DNA from: Rothia terrae
GTDB taxonomy: Bacteria; Actinomycetota; Actinomycetes; Actinomycetales; Micrococcaceae
Direction: 5' to 3'
Length of the DNA stretch: 64,000 bases
NCBI RefSeq assembly: GCF_012396615.1
Contig: NZ_JAAXPV010000009.1
Location: forward strand, 1-64,000
The notes under the pieces are model-generated. The model did not search any database and had not been told where the DNA came from. It saw only the letters and a list, made by a program, of their open reading frames with translations. The position numbers and the translations under genes were made by a program. Shown here one piece after another: positions 27,063-36,257 of this stretch (positions are counted from its first letter, which is position 1; the number at the start of each line of letters is the position of its first letter).

Positions 27063-27254
27063 ATTTTCCTTCTTTCCTTGTCAGAGCGTATTTTCACTGA
27101 AAATCTAAAATCGTTATCAAAACGCAACCGATTTGCCAGCTTGCACCCAGCCACCTTTGAGAAGCCTCAAAACAATCGTGCTTATGCTTGAAGTACCTCA
27201 TGGGATTTACCTCCATAGGTGCGAGTGATTGATGATAAAGATAAGATGTGCAAC

Positions 27255-28043
27255 TTATCTTCCAAGATGCCGGTGAGCGAACTGAAGTGTTTCAAGAAGC
27301 ATTTCGTCTCGCTCGCCGGTTTTCTTGCCTTTGGTGTCAATTTCGGCGCAGACCACACCGTCCCACTGAGTTTCGGCAAGGTACTGCAGGCTTTCGGCTA
27401 CCCGCTGACGTCCGTGCCCGGGGAGTAGGTGCTCGTCCATGACTTTCTCCCCCATGCCGTCGGTGAGGTGAACATGGCCCAGCCTAGAGCCAATTTTTTT
27501 GATGTACTCGTAGGAATCCACGTGCGCAGCCGCCGCATGCGAGAAGTCCCAGGTGATCCATTCGTAGTCAAAGCGCGTGGGATCCCAGTGCGGCAGGTAC
27601 ATCTCAACGCTCTTGCCCGCTGCCTCCCACGGGTACATATTTTCCACCGCGATTTTTACGCCTTCTTGGTGGCTGATTTCGCGCACACCGTCCACAAAGT
27701 TTTTGGCGTACTGACGCTGCCAGCGGAAAGGCGGATGCGCCACAATAACGTCAGCACCCACCGCTTTGGTCATTTTTGCTGCCATCTGCATCTTGTTCCA
27801 CGCGCGTCCCCACACCTGCTGGGTCAGCAGAAGAGTTGGGGCGTGAATGGATGAGATTGGCATCTGATATTTCTGTACCAGTTGCAGCAGATCATGCGGT
27901 TCTTGGCTCAGCGCGTTGCCGGTAATCATCAGCTCAATGCTGTCGTACCCTAGGTTTACGGCGGTCGCAAAGGTGCTCTCCACATTGGGCGGAAAAATGC
28001 ATGACGTTGATAGTCCCACAGGAATCTGATGTTTCTCGCTCAT
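27255..28043 (-). CDS. Sugar phosphate isomerase/epimerase family TIM-barrel protein
   Basis: 262 aa AP-endonuclease-2-like TIM barrel. Landmarks are STSCIFPPNVESTFATAV, VGADVIVAHPPF, VAVENMYPW (metal-binding Glu) and LGHVHLTDGMG with HEHLLPGHG-like MDEHLLPGHGRQ near the end. The family includes xylose-isomerase-like and IolE/IolI-like enzymes and nucleases; substrate cannot be told. 192 bp separate it from proC on the same strand, with nothing evident in the gap. Confidence 0.8.
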   Translation of the reverse strand: MSEKHQIPVGLSTSCIFPPNVESTFATAVNLGYDSIELMITGNALSQEPHDLLQLVQKYQMPISSIHAPTLLLTQQVWGRAWNKMQMAAKMTKAVGADVIVAHPPFRWQRQYAKNFVDGVREISHQEGVKIAVENMYPWEAAGKSVEMYLPHWDPTRFDYEWITWDFSHAAAAHVDSYEYIKKIGSRLGHVHLTDGMGEKVMDEHLLPGHGRQRVAESLQYLAETQWDGVVCAEIDTKGKKTGERDEMLLETLQFAHRHLGR

Positions 28044-28125
28044 CCTCGCCTCACTTGTGTATCTACGCTTGACTGTTATTTCAACGCTATAGGGTTTACC
28101 TGAATGTTTGGCGGTAGGACGCGCG

Positions 28126-28167
28126 AACGCGCCAAAAACCCTGAATTTACAGGGTATTTGGCGCGTT
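28126..28167. terminator. Long hairpin after the small membrane-protein gene
   Basis: AACGCGCCAAAAACCCTG (28126-28143) with CAGGGTATTTGGCGCGTT (28150-28167), near-perfect, six-base loop. The A/T run lies inside the stem and not after it, so termination would be atypical. Confidence 0.6.
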
Positions 28168-28178
28168 GGGTGTCAGGT

Positions 28179-28559
28179 TTAGAAGAAGCGTGGGCTACCG
28201 AAAATGAGAACAAAAATTGGGTATAGCGCGGTTGCTACCAGTACAACGCTGAAGTACACCAGCCAGTAGTTCTTTGCCAGGCGGCTCGAGATGAGCGCAC
28301 CGAGGCTGATAATGAGCAGAATGATGGTGGACGCCATGCTTTTGTACATGGAGGCATGCGTGTGAATAGCGAGCCCAATACCGATGGTGAGTAGCAGTAG
28401 CGCCGTCATGGAGGGGATCGGCAGCTCGTCGTGCATACGCCAGCTAAAGCGTGACTCACGTGCCGCTGGTTCTGAGTGAGTGACCGCGTCCGGATGCGCG
28501 TTTTCAGTAGCTACCGGGTGGCTTTCGTGTGCCGGGATATTCTGCGGTGTGGTTTTCAT
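28179..28559 (-). CDS. Small membrane protein of unknown family
   Basis: 126 aa from the ATG at 28559, which has GGGAG seven bases upstream. The first 50 residues are polar, His/Ala/Pro-rich (HESHPVATENAHPDAVTHSE), followed by three hydrophobic segments (MTALLLLTIGIGLAI, ASTIILLIISLGALI, LVYFSVVLVATALYPIFVLI). I do not recognise the family. It follows topA on the same strand by 137 bp. Confidence 0.65.
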   Translation of the reverse strand: MKTTPQNIPAHESHPVATENAHPDAVTHSEPAARESRFSWRMHDELPIPSMTALLLLTIGIGLAIHTHASMYKSMASTIILLIISLGALISSRLAKNYWLVYFSVVLVATALYPIFVLIFGSPRFF

Positions 28560-28696
28560 GGTGGCTCCCATCGTCTTTGATGTGTGTCTTTACCATAGCA
28601 CTGGTGACGGGCGCAGGTGCACGAAACCCCTAGAGTTCCGCTCACCGCAAGGACTTAAAGTCCCAGCAGATGAGCAAAACGCTAGAGGTTAGTAGG

Positions 28697-31477
28697 CTAC
28701 TTCTTGGCGGCCGGTTTCTTAGCCGTAGTCTTCTTAGCAGCAGGCTTTTTCGCCGCCGTCTTACGCTTAACCGGCCCCTTGGCGCGCTTTTCTGCCAGCA
28801 ACTCCACCGCGCGTTCGTGCGTCAGCGACTCAATGGTCTCGCTACGCGGCACGGTGATATTGGTGGTGCCGTCCGTGATGTAGGGGCCAAAACGACCGTC
28901 CTTGACCACAATCTTCTTCTCGGACACCGGGTCAATACCGAATTCAGCCAGCGGTGGCTTAGCGGTACCGCGTCCACGTTGCTTAGGCTGCGCGTAAATC
29001 TCCAACGCCTGCTCCTGAGTAATCGAGAAGATCTGCTCCTCGGTCTCCAGCGAGCGCGAGTCGGTACCCTTCTTCAGGTAGGGGCCAAAGCGACCGTTCT
29101 GCGCGGTGATTTCGGTGCCTTCTTCGTCCTTGCCTACGACACGCGGCAGAGTCATCAGCTGCAGCGCCTGCTCCAGGGAGACGGTTGCCAGGTCCATGGA
29201 CTTGAACAGGGACGAGGTACGAGGCTTCTCGGGCTTGGGCTTCTTCTTGGGCTTCGCGCGACCGTTCTTGTAGTACTCGGTGGGCTGCGCGTCCATCCAC
29301 GCCTGGATTTCTTCCTCGGTCATCTCGGGGATGACTTCGGTGACGTAGGGGCCAAAACGGCCGTCACGCGCGACGATGGTGCGTCCGGTTTCGGGGTCTA
29401 CGCCGAGTTCGCGTCCGTCGTTCTTGCCCTTTTCGATGAGCTCAGCGGCCATCTCTGCGGTGAGTTCATCGGGTGCCAAGTCAGCGGGGACGTTGGCGCG
29501 GATGGGGTCGGTGATTTCGCCGGTTTCGGTGTCAACACCGCCGCCGGTTTCAAGGTAGGGGCCGAACTTGCCGACGCGGAGGTTAACACCGGGAGCTACC
29601 TCGATGGAGTTGATGGCGCGCGCGTCAATATCGCCCAGGTTATCGACGATGGGCTTGAGACCGCGCTTTTCATTGCCACCGAAGTAGAAGTCAGAGAGCC
29701 AGGTGGTGCGTGCCTGTTCACCGCGTGCGATGCGGTCGAGGTCTTCTTCCATGGCTGCGGTGAACTCGTAGTCAACGTACTTTTCAAAGTGTTCTTCGAG
29801 CAGACGGACCACCGAGAAGGCCGTCCATGAGGGCACGAGAGCGCCACCGCGGACGTTCACGTAGCCGCGGTCCATGATGGTTGAGATGGTTGCCGCGTAG
29901 GTTGAGGGGCGGCCGATGCCCAGCTCATCGAGAACCTTGACCAGCGATGCTTCGGTGTAGCGCGGCGGAGGTGTGGTCTGGTGCGAGGCGGCCTCAATAT
30001 CGGTGCCGGTGAGCTGATCCCCTTCAGCCATCTGAGGCAGACGCTTGTCGCCGTCCTTGGCTTCGCTCTTCTGTGCGTTTTCGTCCCAGCGTCCCGCATC
30101 GGTGCCTTCTTCGTAGGCAGCCAAGAAGCCGCGGAAGGTAATCACGGTACCGGATGCGCTGAATTCAGCGTCGCGTCCGTCGGTTGAAGTACCATCGAGT
30201 TTGATGGACGCGGTGGAGCCCTTAGCATCTGCCATCTGTGATGCCACGGTGCGCTTCCAGATCAGCTCGTAGAGGCGGAACTCATCGGCGCTGAGCGCGG
30301 ACTTTACGGCAGAGGGCGTGCGGAAGGAGTCACCCGCGGGGCGGATTGCTTCGTGAGCTTCCTGAGCGTTCTTAGACTTGGATGCGTACACGCGGGGCTT
30401 ATCGGGCACAAAGTCAGCGCCGTAGAGCTCGTTTGCCTGCTTGCGCGCTGCGTTGATTGCCTGGTTTGACAGTGCAACCGAATCGGTACGCATATAGGTG
30501 ATGTAACCGTTTTCGTAGAGGCGCTGCGCTACCTGCATGGTGGAACGCGACGAGAAACGGAGTTTACGTGCCGCTTCCTGCTGCAGGGTCGAGGTGGTGA
30601 AAGGAGCAGCCGGGCGGCGGGTGTAAGGCTTGGTCTCAACGGAGCGGACGCTGAAGGTTGCGTTCTCTAGTCCGGATGCCAAAGAGGTAGCTGCAGCTTC
30701 ATCCAGGTGCGCAACCTTAGCCGATGATTTGAGCTGACCGTTATCAGCAAAGTCTTTACCCGAAGCTACGCGAACACCATCGACAGCTGAGAGCTTAGCG
30801 GTGAAAGATTCGTTGGAGCCGGTGGTGAAAAGTCCAGAAAGATTCCAGTAGTTAGCGCTGGTGAAAGCCATACGCTCACGCTCACGCTCCACGACCAGGC
30901 GAGTAGCAACTGACTGCACGCGTCCTGCCGACAGACCGCGAGACACCTTACGCCAGAGTACCGGCGAAATCTCGTAACCGTACAGGCGATCCAGCACGCG
31001 GCGGGTCTCCTGCGCATTAACCATGTTGCTGTCGATTTCACGCAACTCGCCGAAAGCACGCTCAATAGCCTCACGCGTAATTTCGGGGAAGGTCAGACGA
31101 TACACCGGCACCTTGGGTTTGAGCACCTCAAGCAGGTGCCACGCGATAGCTTCACCCTCGCGGTCACCATCGGTTGCCAGATAGAGAGCATCAGCCTCTT
31201 TGAGCTTGCGCTTGAGCTCAGTAACCTTCTTCTTTTTGTCAGTGTTGACAACGTAGTAAGGCTCAAAATCATTCTCAAGGTCAACCGCGAACTTACCCAC
31301 GGGTGACTTCTTGAGTTCCTCAGGTAACTCCGACGGCTGAGGAAGATCTCGAATATGACCCATCGATGACTCAACCTCGTAGGCATCGCCGAGGTAGCCG
31401 CTGATAGTTTTCACCTTAGACGGTGACTCTACAATCAGCAGGGACTTGCCATGATTAGTCTTAGCCTTGGTGGGCAC
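28697..31477 (-). CDS. topA: DNA topoisomerase I
   Basis: 926 aa type IA topoisomerase that relaxes negative supercoils. Toprim domain at the N-terminus (LLIVESPSKVKTISGYLG; YLATDGDREGEAIAWH), catalytic tyrosine in YITYMRTDSVALS (near 330), and four C-terminal modules each with a GRFGPY signature, replacing the zinc ribbons of E. coli. The tail is Lys/Ala-rich (KTAAKKPAAKKTTAKKP), as in other actinobacterial TopA, where it aids DNA binding. GTG start at 31477 has AAGGAG five bases upstream. In M. tuberculosis, topA (Rv3646c) opens the same conserved block. Confidence 0.96.
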   Translation of the reverse strand: MPTKAKTNHGKSLLIVESPSKVKTISGYLGDAYEVESSMGHIRDLPQPSELPEELKKSPVGKFAVDLENDFEPYYVVNTDKKKKVTELKRKLKEADALYLATDGDREGEAIAWHLLEVLKPKVPVYRLTFPEITREAIERAFGELREIDSNMVNAQETRRVLDRLYGYEISPVLWRKVSRGLSAGRVQSVATRLVVERERERMAFTSANYWNLSGLFTTGSNESFTAKLSAVDGVRVASGKDFADNGQLKSSAKVAHLDEAAATSLASGLENATFSVRSVETKPYTRRPAAPFTTSTLQQEAARKLRFSSRSTMQVAQRLYENGYITYMRTDSVALSNQAINAARKQANELYGADFVPDKPRVYASKSKNAQEAHEAIRPAGDSFRTPSAVKSALSADEFRLYELIWKRTVASQMADAKGSTASIKLDGTSTDGRDAEFSASGTVITFRGFLAAYEEGTDAGRWDENAQKSEAKDGDKRLPQMAEGDQLTGTDIEAASHQTTPPPRYTEASLVKVLDELGIGRPSTYAATISTIMDRGYVNVRGGALVPSWTAFSVVRLLEEHFEKYVDYEFTAAMEEDLDRIARGEQARTTWLSDFYFGGNEKRGLKPIVDNLGDIDARAINSIEVAPGVNLRVGKFGPYLETGGGVDTETGEITDPIRANVPADLAPDELTAEMAAELIEKGKNDGRELGVDPETGRTIVARDGRFGPYVTEVIPEMTEEEIQAWMDAQPTEYYKNGRAKPKKKPKPEKPRTSSLFKSMDLATVSLEQALQLMTLPRVVGKDEEGTEITAQNGRFGPYLKKGTDSRSLETEEQIFSITQEQALEIYAQPKQRGRGTAKPPLAEFGIDPVSEKKIVVKDGRFGPYITDGTTNITVPRSETIESLTHERAVELLAEKRAKGPVKRKTAAKKPAAKKTTAKKPAAKK

Positions 31478-31701
31478 GTTGCTCCTTGTGCGGTCTGTGC
31501 TTAAATCTGGAGGGGTACTGCGATAGGTGAAATATACTATCGTGTCTCTACTACTTCACCACAATAGCCCAGAAAGAAGTAAGTTACGCTCACTGTTCTA
31601 CCAAACTGAGCTGAGACACACAGAAAACTTGTACTCTCGGTGCAGTATCGAGGCATTGATAGTCCTCAGAAAGAATTCGCTATATTTCGGTGTCAGGTTC
31701 T

Positions 31702-32109
31702 CTAATGAGAGACAACGGCGAATTGGCTACCGCGCACTCGTTCGGGTGCGATTTCTACCCAGTTGGTGGCGGCGCCGGATGCGTCGGTAGCAAGCTGCGC
31801 GATATCAGCGCGTTCTGCGGCGTCCTCGGGACTAATCCAGCTGGCGGTGCCTTTGACAACAACGCAGCGGGCTACACCGTCAACCACCTCATCTACTTCA
31901 AAGGCAGCTTTGCGGCTGATAGTCACAGAGGCAAACTTTACTTGCTCCGAAGTTCTGAAGAAGATTTTGCCATCCGCAATTACGTAGCTCACGGGGTAGA
32001 TATCGACCTCAGCCCCAATGCTGAGGGCTATGCGTCCGTAGTGCTGCTGGTTATGGTGCAAAAATTCCCAGCACTGCTCGGTAGTCATTTCGGTTAGGTG
32101 TGTACTCAT
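31702..32109 (-). CDS. Pyridoxamine 5'-phosphate oxidase-like flavin-binding protein
   Basis: 135 aa split-barrel fold. ECWEFLHHNQQHYGRIALSI, VDIYPVSYVIADGKIFFRT and KFASVTISRKAAFEVDEV follow the PNPOx/general stress FMN- or F420-binding pattern. Cofactor and substrate are unknown. It begins four bases after the stop of the methyltransferase gene, so probably in one operon. A second member of the family is at 39.2 kb. Confidence 0.82.
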   Translation of the reverse strand: MSTHLTEMTTEQCWEFLHHNQQHYGRIALSIGAEVDIYPVSYVIADGKIFFRTSEQVKFASVTISRKAAFEVDEVVDGVARCVVVKGTASWISPEDAAERADIAQLATDASGAATNWVEIAPERVRGSQFAVVSH

Positions 32110-32113
32110 GCGC

Positions 32114-33796
32114 TTAGTTTATTTCGTCCTCATCAAAGACCAAGAATCCGTCTCGCACCAGCTCACGAATATGCAGTAACAAAGCGAATTTTGGGTTCTG
32201 ATCTGCCGGGAGTTCATCCCACTCCAAAATGGACGCGAGCGCATTGATAATTTGCCCGGCGGCGAGTTCACCGTCGCAGGCACTGACAAAGCCGCTGGTT
32301 TCACTGGTTTCGACGACAGTGCGTCGCAGTCCCGCTCCCTGGCGCAGAATAATGACGCTGGGGTGTTCAGCTCCGGGTTCCGCGTGGCGTTCTTCGGTGA
32401 CGTCTTCAGCCGCGGTCAGGTACAAGGATGCCAGCTCTGAGTCGTCGAGCTGCGCCAGGGCGTCGTGACGCGCCACTGCCTGCGTCATAAAAGGCGCCAA
32501 CGGCTGCTGAACGGGGTAGGTGATTTCTTCAAAGCGTTGCAACAGAACCTGTGCGTGCGGGTTCTGACGGTGAGCATCCAGCGCGGCGGCGGTCGGTTTG
32601 CGCAGCCAAATCATACCGAAGCCAATGGAGTCCACACCGCGTGCGCTGAAGTCCCTGAGGTAGTCCATGTAGGCGCTCTCAAAAAGCTGCGGATCGCGGT
32701 TCTCACTGGCGTCCTTGAGCCAGGTTTCAGCGTACTGCTCGGGGGTGAGTACTTCGCGCTGAATAAACCACGCTTCGGTGTTCTCCCCTACCCACTGACG
32801 CGGGCGGTCTGCCCAGCTCTCACCGTCCACCGGAATCTCCCAGTTACCCAGCATCTGCGCGCGTCCACCCTCGTTGAGCACGGTCGGAAGTTGCTGAACC
32901 AAGGTTGAGACTATACCGTCACCAGCCATACCGCCGTCGCGGTAGGTGTACTGGTCAGCCGGGGTTTCCTCGCTCTTGCGCGGGGTAATCACAAAAGGCG
33001 GGTTAGAGATCACAAGGTCAAACTTTTCACCCGCAACGGGCTCAAGCAGGCTTCCCAGACGCAAGCTGACGCGGGCGTCCAGATTCTGCGGATTGATGTC
33101 GAGAGTCGGTGCGTTCAGCACCAGGTTGAAGCGGGTGAATGCCAATGCACGCTCAGAAATATCCGTGGCAGTCACGTGTTGCGCGTGCGCCAGCAGGTGG
33201 AAGGTCTGAATACCGCAACCGGTACCGAGGTCCAGTGTCTTTTGTACGGCGGTGCGCTCGGTAATCTGAGCCAGGGTTAAGGACGCGTGACCGATGCCCA
33301 GCACATGGTCCTTGCGCAACACACCGGGACGCTGGTGCGCGCCGAGATCGGAAGCCACCCACAACTCGGTGCCATCATCAGCTGAATGTGGACGAAGGTC
33401 GACGGTGGCACGTACCAGCCCCTCGTGGCTCTCAGCCAGCCCCTCGTGGCTCTCAGCCAGCCCCAGGTCTTTGAGGCCTGCGAAAGTAACGGGGTGCAAA
33501 GCAGTATTAAGGTTTTTCTCGCTCACGCTATGCGCCAGCAAAAAGAATGCCACCACGGTTGCAAGGTTCTTCTGCTCAGCGGACGCGTCAGACTCTTGAA
33601 TCTGACGCAAACGGTAGGTGCCGGGCACCACCATATCGCGAGCCATCGCCTCGAACGCACGTTCGCCGAGAAGTTGCTCAACACCGTCGTAGGTAAAGTT
33701 CACGGCGCGCAAGGCCTCGCGTAACCGGCTCAACGCATCAATATCGCAGCTTTTCGGGGCGTTAGGTACAGAAGAAAAATCAAACACAGCATCCAT
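32114..33796 (-). CDS. Class I SAM-dependent methyltransferase (HemK/small-methyltransferase type)
   Basis: 560 aa from the ATG at 33796; the open frame upstream overlaps the divergent glycosylase region and has no family features. The N-terminal 170 residues form a separate domain found with this group. The SAM site reads TLDLGTGCGIQTFHLLA, with the acidic VTATDISERALAF and catalytic FDLVISNPPFVITPR. NPPF suggests methylation of a nitrogen in a nucleic acid base or glutamine side chain; the substrate is not known. The C-terminal 200 residues hold no motif I recognise. It carries a 7-residue tandem duplication (AESHEGL twice). The PNPOx-like gene follows by four bases. Confidence 0.82.
   Translation of the reverse strand: MDAVFDFSSVPNAPKSCDIDALSRLREALRAVNFTYDGVEQLLGERAFEAMARDMVVPGTYRLRQIQESDASAEQKNLATVVAFFLLAHSVSEKNLNTALHPVTFAGLKDLGLAESHEGLAESHEGLVRATVDLRPHSADDGTELWVASDLGAHQRPGVLRKDHVLGIGHASLTLAQITERTAVQKTLDLGTGCGIQTFHLLAHAQHVTATDISERALAFTRFNLVLNAPTLDINPQNLDARVSLRLGSLLEPVAGEKFDLVISNPPFVITPRKSEETPADQYTYRDGGMAGDGIVSTLVQQLPTVLNEGGRAQMLGNWEIPVDGESWADRPRQWVGENTEAWFIQREVLTPEQYAETWLKDASENRDPQLFESAYMDYLRDFSARGVDSIGFGMIWLRKPTAAALDAHRQNPHAQVLLQRFEEITYPVQQPLAPFMTQAVARHDALAQLDDSELASLYLTAAEDVTEERHAEPGAEHPSVIILRQGAGLRRTVVETSETSGFVSACDGELAAGQIINALASILEWDELPADQNPKFALLLHIRELVRDGFLVFDEDEIN
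33415..33456. repeat. Perfect 21-bp tandem duplication inside the methyltransferase gene
   Basis: Two identical 21-bp units back to back, with the first ten bases of a third, encode AESHEGL repeated in frame. It lies in a loop before the SAM domain. Confidence 0.9.
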
Positions 33797-33868
33797 GGTA
33801 CAAAACCGGGCTGAAAAGGTGCGGTTCACAGAGGGCGGCGCCCCGTGCCATTGGTCATGCTGACCCTC

Positions 33869-33874
33869 TACACT
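33869..33874 (+). promoter_or_regulatory. Predicted -10 of the pyrimidine dimer glycosylase gene, leaderless
   Basis: TACACT, six bases before the ATG at 33881; no Shine-Dalgarno sequence. Confidence 0.5.
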
Positions 33875-33880
33875 GAACCT

Positions 33881-34336
33881 ATGAGAATTTGGTCTGTTCA
33901 CCCCTCCCAGCTCGACGCCAAAGGCCTTGTTGCCTGCTGGCGCGAGACACTCCTTGCACAAAAGGTTCTACAGGGCCTGACGAAGGGGTACACCAATCAC
34001 CCGCAGCTCAAACGTTTTCGCCTGTGCGCTGATCCCGTGCAAGCAGTAGCCACCTACCTGCATATCATTGCCGATGAGGCGGACTCCCGCGGCTACAACT
34101 TTGACCGCACCCGCATCGTAAGTTCCAGGTCTAAAACGGTTGAAGCTCTCATGCCTGTGACGCAGGGACAGCTCGACTACGAGTTCGACTTTCTACGCCA
34201 GAAGGTAGAAGCCCGCGACGAAAAATGGTTCGCTACGCACTTTGCCAAGGACGCGCGTCCTGAAGCTCACCCGCTGTTTTATGTTATTCCCGGCGACATT
34301 GAAGAGTGGGAACACGTCAAAAACATTACTAAGTAA
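33881..34336 (+). CDS. Pyrimidine dimer DNA glycosylase / endonuclease V family protein
   Basis: 151 aa from the ATG at 33881. MRIWSVHPSQLDAKGLVACW, WRETLLAQKVL and YTNHPQLKRFRLCADP match the Pyr_excise family, to which phage T4 endonuclease V belongs. The family cuts the glycosyl bond at cyclobutane pyrimidine dimers; activity in bacterial members is mostly inferred. The start is chosen because it begins the conserved domain and has a -10 six bases upstream. Divergent from the methyltransferase gene, 84 bp apart. Confidence 0.85.
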   Translation: MRIWSVHPSQLDAKGLVACWRETLLAQKVLQGLTKGYTNHPQLKRFRLCADPVQAVATYLHIIADEADSRGYNFDRTRIVSSRSKTVEALMPVTQGQLDYEFDFLRQKVEARDEKWFATHFAKDARPEAHPLFYVIPGDIEEWEHVKNITK

Positions 34337-34387
34337 TCTTTGTGACTGGTTAGTACTTAGCACCCCAAATATGTGAAGATTTTAACC

Positions 34388-34522
34388 ATGGCTAACGAAC
34401 AAAAGAGCGCAGAGATTCCGCAATCCATCGACGAATGGCAGGGACGCCTGGACGCAGGCGCAGATCCCGCAATCGTCGAGGAAATCATCGGTAAGCTCAA
34501 GGCTGAGCTAGCTGAGATTTAA
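34388..34522 (+). CDS. 44-residue acidic small protein
   Basis: MANEQKSAEIPQSIDEWQGR begins the protein, followed by an acidic helix-prone half (EEIIGKLKAELAEI). No membrane segment. It stands 51 bp after the glycosylase stop, has no clear ribosome-binding site, and is followed 28 bp later by a strong terminator, which supports a real transcript ending there. Family not recognised; it may be the second gene of the glycosylase unit. Confidence 0.55.
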   Translation: MANEQKSAEIPQSIDEWQGRLDAGADPAIVEEIIGKLKAELAEI

Positions 34523-34550
34523 GGCTAAGCGTCTTCGCGCTCAGCGCCAG

Positions 34551-34588
34551 AAGAGCCCCGCAGGTATGGGAACCTGCGGGGCTCTTTT
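34551..34588. terminator. Strong terminator
   Basis: Fifteen-bp stem AAGAGCCCCGCAGGT/ACCTGCGGGGCTCTT followed by TTT; serves the small gene, and possibly trhO from the other side, whose stop lies 80 bp away. Confidence 0.9.
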
Positions 34589-34668
34589 TACTTTGTGTAC
34601 ACTCTTTATCCCTGGGCACAACGATTGTCGCAGTACATAGGAAGAAAGAGTGTACGAAAGCTACCGGG

Positions 34669-35562
34669 TTAGGCTGCTACCGTCGCGCAACCGTCCGGGC
34701 AGACGCGCTTGGAATCGTCAGCCGCGCATTCCGGGCACAGCAGAATCAGCTCTCGGCAGTCCTCATTAGCGCAGTTCTCAAACTTATTTGAGGGAGCGCC
34801 GCACTGCTCGCACTTGCCGATAGTCACGGTGTCAGGGGTGAACTCCATGTGCATACGCTTATCAAAAACGTACAGTGAGCCTTCCCAGAGTTCCTTGTCG
34901 CCGTACTTTTCGCCGTAGCGCACAATGCCGCCGTCAATCTGGTAAATCTCTTTGAAGCCGCGGTTCTTCATGAGAGCTGAGAGAATCTCGCAGCGGATGC
35001 CGCCGGTGCAGTAAGTAACAACGGGCTTGTCTTTGAGGCCGTCGTACTTGCCCGACTCGATTTCTTTAATGAAGTCGTGGGTGGTGCGAACGTCCGGAAC
35101 AATCGCGTTCTTGAACTTGCCGATCTTCGCCTCAAACGCGTTGCGTCCATCAAAGAAGACGACCTCCTCGCCGCGTTCTTCAACGAGCTTGTTCACTTCT
35201 TCGGGCTTGAGGTGGACGCCGCCGCCCACTACGCCGTTTTCGTCCACCTGCAGTTCGTCGGGAGCACCGAAGGCAACGATTTCGTCGCGAGCTTTAACAG
35301 ACAGACGCGGGAAGTCTTCTGAACCGCCCTCGGACCACTTGAACTCCATACCCTTGAAGCCGGGGTACTGGCGGGTTTCTTTGGTGTACTGCTTGACGGC
35401 GTCAATCTCGCCACCGACGGTGCCGTTGATGCCGTGCTTAGAGACGATGATGCGTCCGCGCAGACCCAGCTTTTCGCACAGTGCACGCTGCCAAAGCATC
35501 ACTGCGGTAGGGTCTGAAATCGGAGCAAACTGGTAATACAAAACAATTCGGTTAAGAGCCAC
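34669..35562 (-). CDS. trhO: tRNA uridine(34) hydroxylase TrhO (YceA-type rhodanese)
   Basis: 297 aa. An N-terminal ferredoxin-like domain ([30 protein letters not shown]) is followed by a rhodanese domain with the active cysteine in [12 protein letters not shown], and a C-terminal Cys-rich knuckle ([19 protein letters not shown], then LCPECAAD). TrhO hydroxylates wobble uridine 34 of certain tRNAs using oxygen, the route to 5-methoxyuridine-type modifications (established for E. coli and B. subtilis homologs). Standalone gene. GTG start with a -10 six bases upstream, so likely leaderless. Confidence 0.9.
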   Translation of the reverse strand: MALNRIVLYYQFAPISDPTAVMLWQRALCEKLGLRGRIIVSKHGINGTVGGEIDAVKQYTKETRQYPGFKGMEFKWSEGGSEDFPRLSVKARDEIVAFGAPDELQVDENGVVGGGVHLKPEEVNKLVEERGEEVVFFDGRNAFEAKIGKFKNAIVPDVRTTHDFIKEIESGKYDGLKDKPVVTYCTGGIRCEILSALMKNRGFKEIYQIDGGIVRYGEKYGDKELWEGSLYVFDKRMHMEFTPDTVTIGKCEQCGAPSNKFENCANEDCRELILLCPECAADDSKRVCPDGCATVAA

Positions 35563-35568
35563 GTAACT

Positions 35569-35574
35569 ATTCTA
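35569..35574 (-). promoter_or_regulatory. Predicted -10 of trhO, leaderless
   Basis: On the minus strand TAGAAT is six bases before the GTG start at 35562. Confidence 0.55.
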
Positions 35575-35613
35575 AGCTCTCAGCCGGTTGCCGCCCTGAA
35601 CTTTATTGGGGTC

Positions 35614-35657
35614 AAATCACCGTTTTGGGTGGGAAATTACACCCAAAACGGTGATTT
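35614..35657. terminator. Long perfect hairpin after the GyrI-like gene
   Basis: Eighteen-bp perfect stem AAATCACCGTTTTGGGTG/CACCCAAAACGGTGATTT with an eight-base loop, 11 bp after the GyrI-like stop and 51 bp before trhO. Confidence 0.8.
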
Positions 35658-35668
35658 CGTCCCACGTT

Positions 35669-36142
35669 TTAGATCGGCGATTCCACGCCATCTACGGCAG
35701 ACCAGCAGTACATGCGGTAGTTGGATGCGGTGACGTCACCCGGGCCGTAGACCTCGAGGTTGACGCCGGTGGGGGTAACGCCCTTCTCCGGAATGAAGGT
35801 GGAGTGCAGGTACTCGAAGCCGGGTTTGATGGAGTCAGCTGCCGGGCCTTCCACCGGCACGGTTGCGTACATGGCAGCAGGTACAACGACACCTGTGAGG
35901 CCCAAAGCCGCCACGGCAGGGATGCCCTGCACAATAAAACCTGCGGTGTAGGTAAAGCCTTCATCGGCAGCGTCCGGCATGAGCACACCCACTTTTTGCA
36001 GTTTGGCGGTGGCTGTTTTTTGCTCGTCGCTTACACGCTCAAAAAGCTCGTCCCAAACTGCCGCGAAATCGGTGCTCTCGGTGGCGTTCACGGTCACGCC
36101 CGCGACCAAAAAATTGCCGTACTCGATCAGTGCTGTTTCCAT
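35669..36142 (-). CDS. GyrI-like / effector-binding domain protein
   Basis: 157 aa from the ATG at 36142 (AAGGGCAG upstream). The fold reads as two SHS2-type repeats, with the conserved Tyr/Glu pocket residues in EYLHSTFIPEKGV and GVVVPAAMYATVPVEG. Such stand-alone effector domains bind small hydrophobic or cationic compounds; here no DNA-binding domain is attached. Ligand unknown. The open frame extends to 36235, but that part covers the duplicated hairpin and is not protein-like. Confidence 0.65.
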   Translation of the reverse strand: METALIEYGNFLVAGVTVNATESTDFAAVWDELFERVSDEQKTATAKLQKVGVLMPDAADEGFTYTAGFIVQGIPAVAALGLTGVVVPAAMYATVPVEGPAADSIKPGFEYLHSTFIPEKGVTPTGVNLEVYGPGDVTASNYRMYCWSAVDGVESPI

Positions 36143-36181
36143 AATGTGTCTCTGCCCTTCGTCCTTCTTCACCCAAACTAC

Positions 36182-36220
36182 AAAACCGGGGCCTAAACCA
36201 CCAAGTTTAAGCCCCGTTAG
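36182..36220. repeat. Hairpin, copy 1 of a pair flanking the toxin-antitoxin cassette
   Basis: Arms CGGGGC and GCCCCG with AAAC and GTTT inside, around ACCACCAA. It is nearly identical over about 35 bp and in the same orientation to 37043-37079. It lies 38 bp after the VapC stop and likely ends that transcript. Confidence 0.85.
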
Positions 36221-36257
36221 TCGATTCATCCTCACATAGGTTCACGAATGCTAACCC

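Noticed and set aside
28670-29830. 386-codon plus-strand ORF opposite topA
   Set aside because: Leu/Gly/Val-rich antisense shadow of the repetitive topA C-terminal modules; no start signal or motif.
33797-33961. N-terminal extension of the methyltransferase
   Set aside because: It overlaps the divergent glycosylase promoter, and the extra residues show no domain character; the ATG at 33796 begins the recognisable part.
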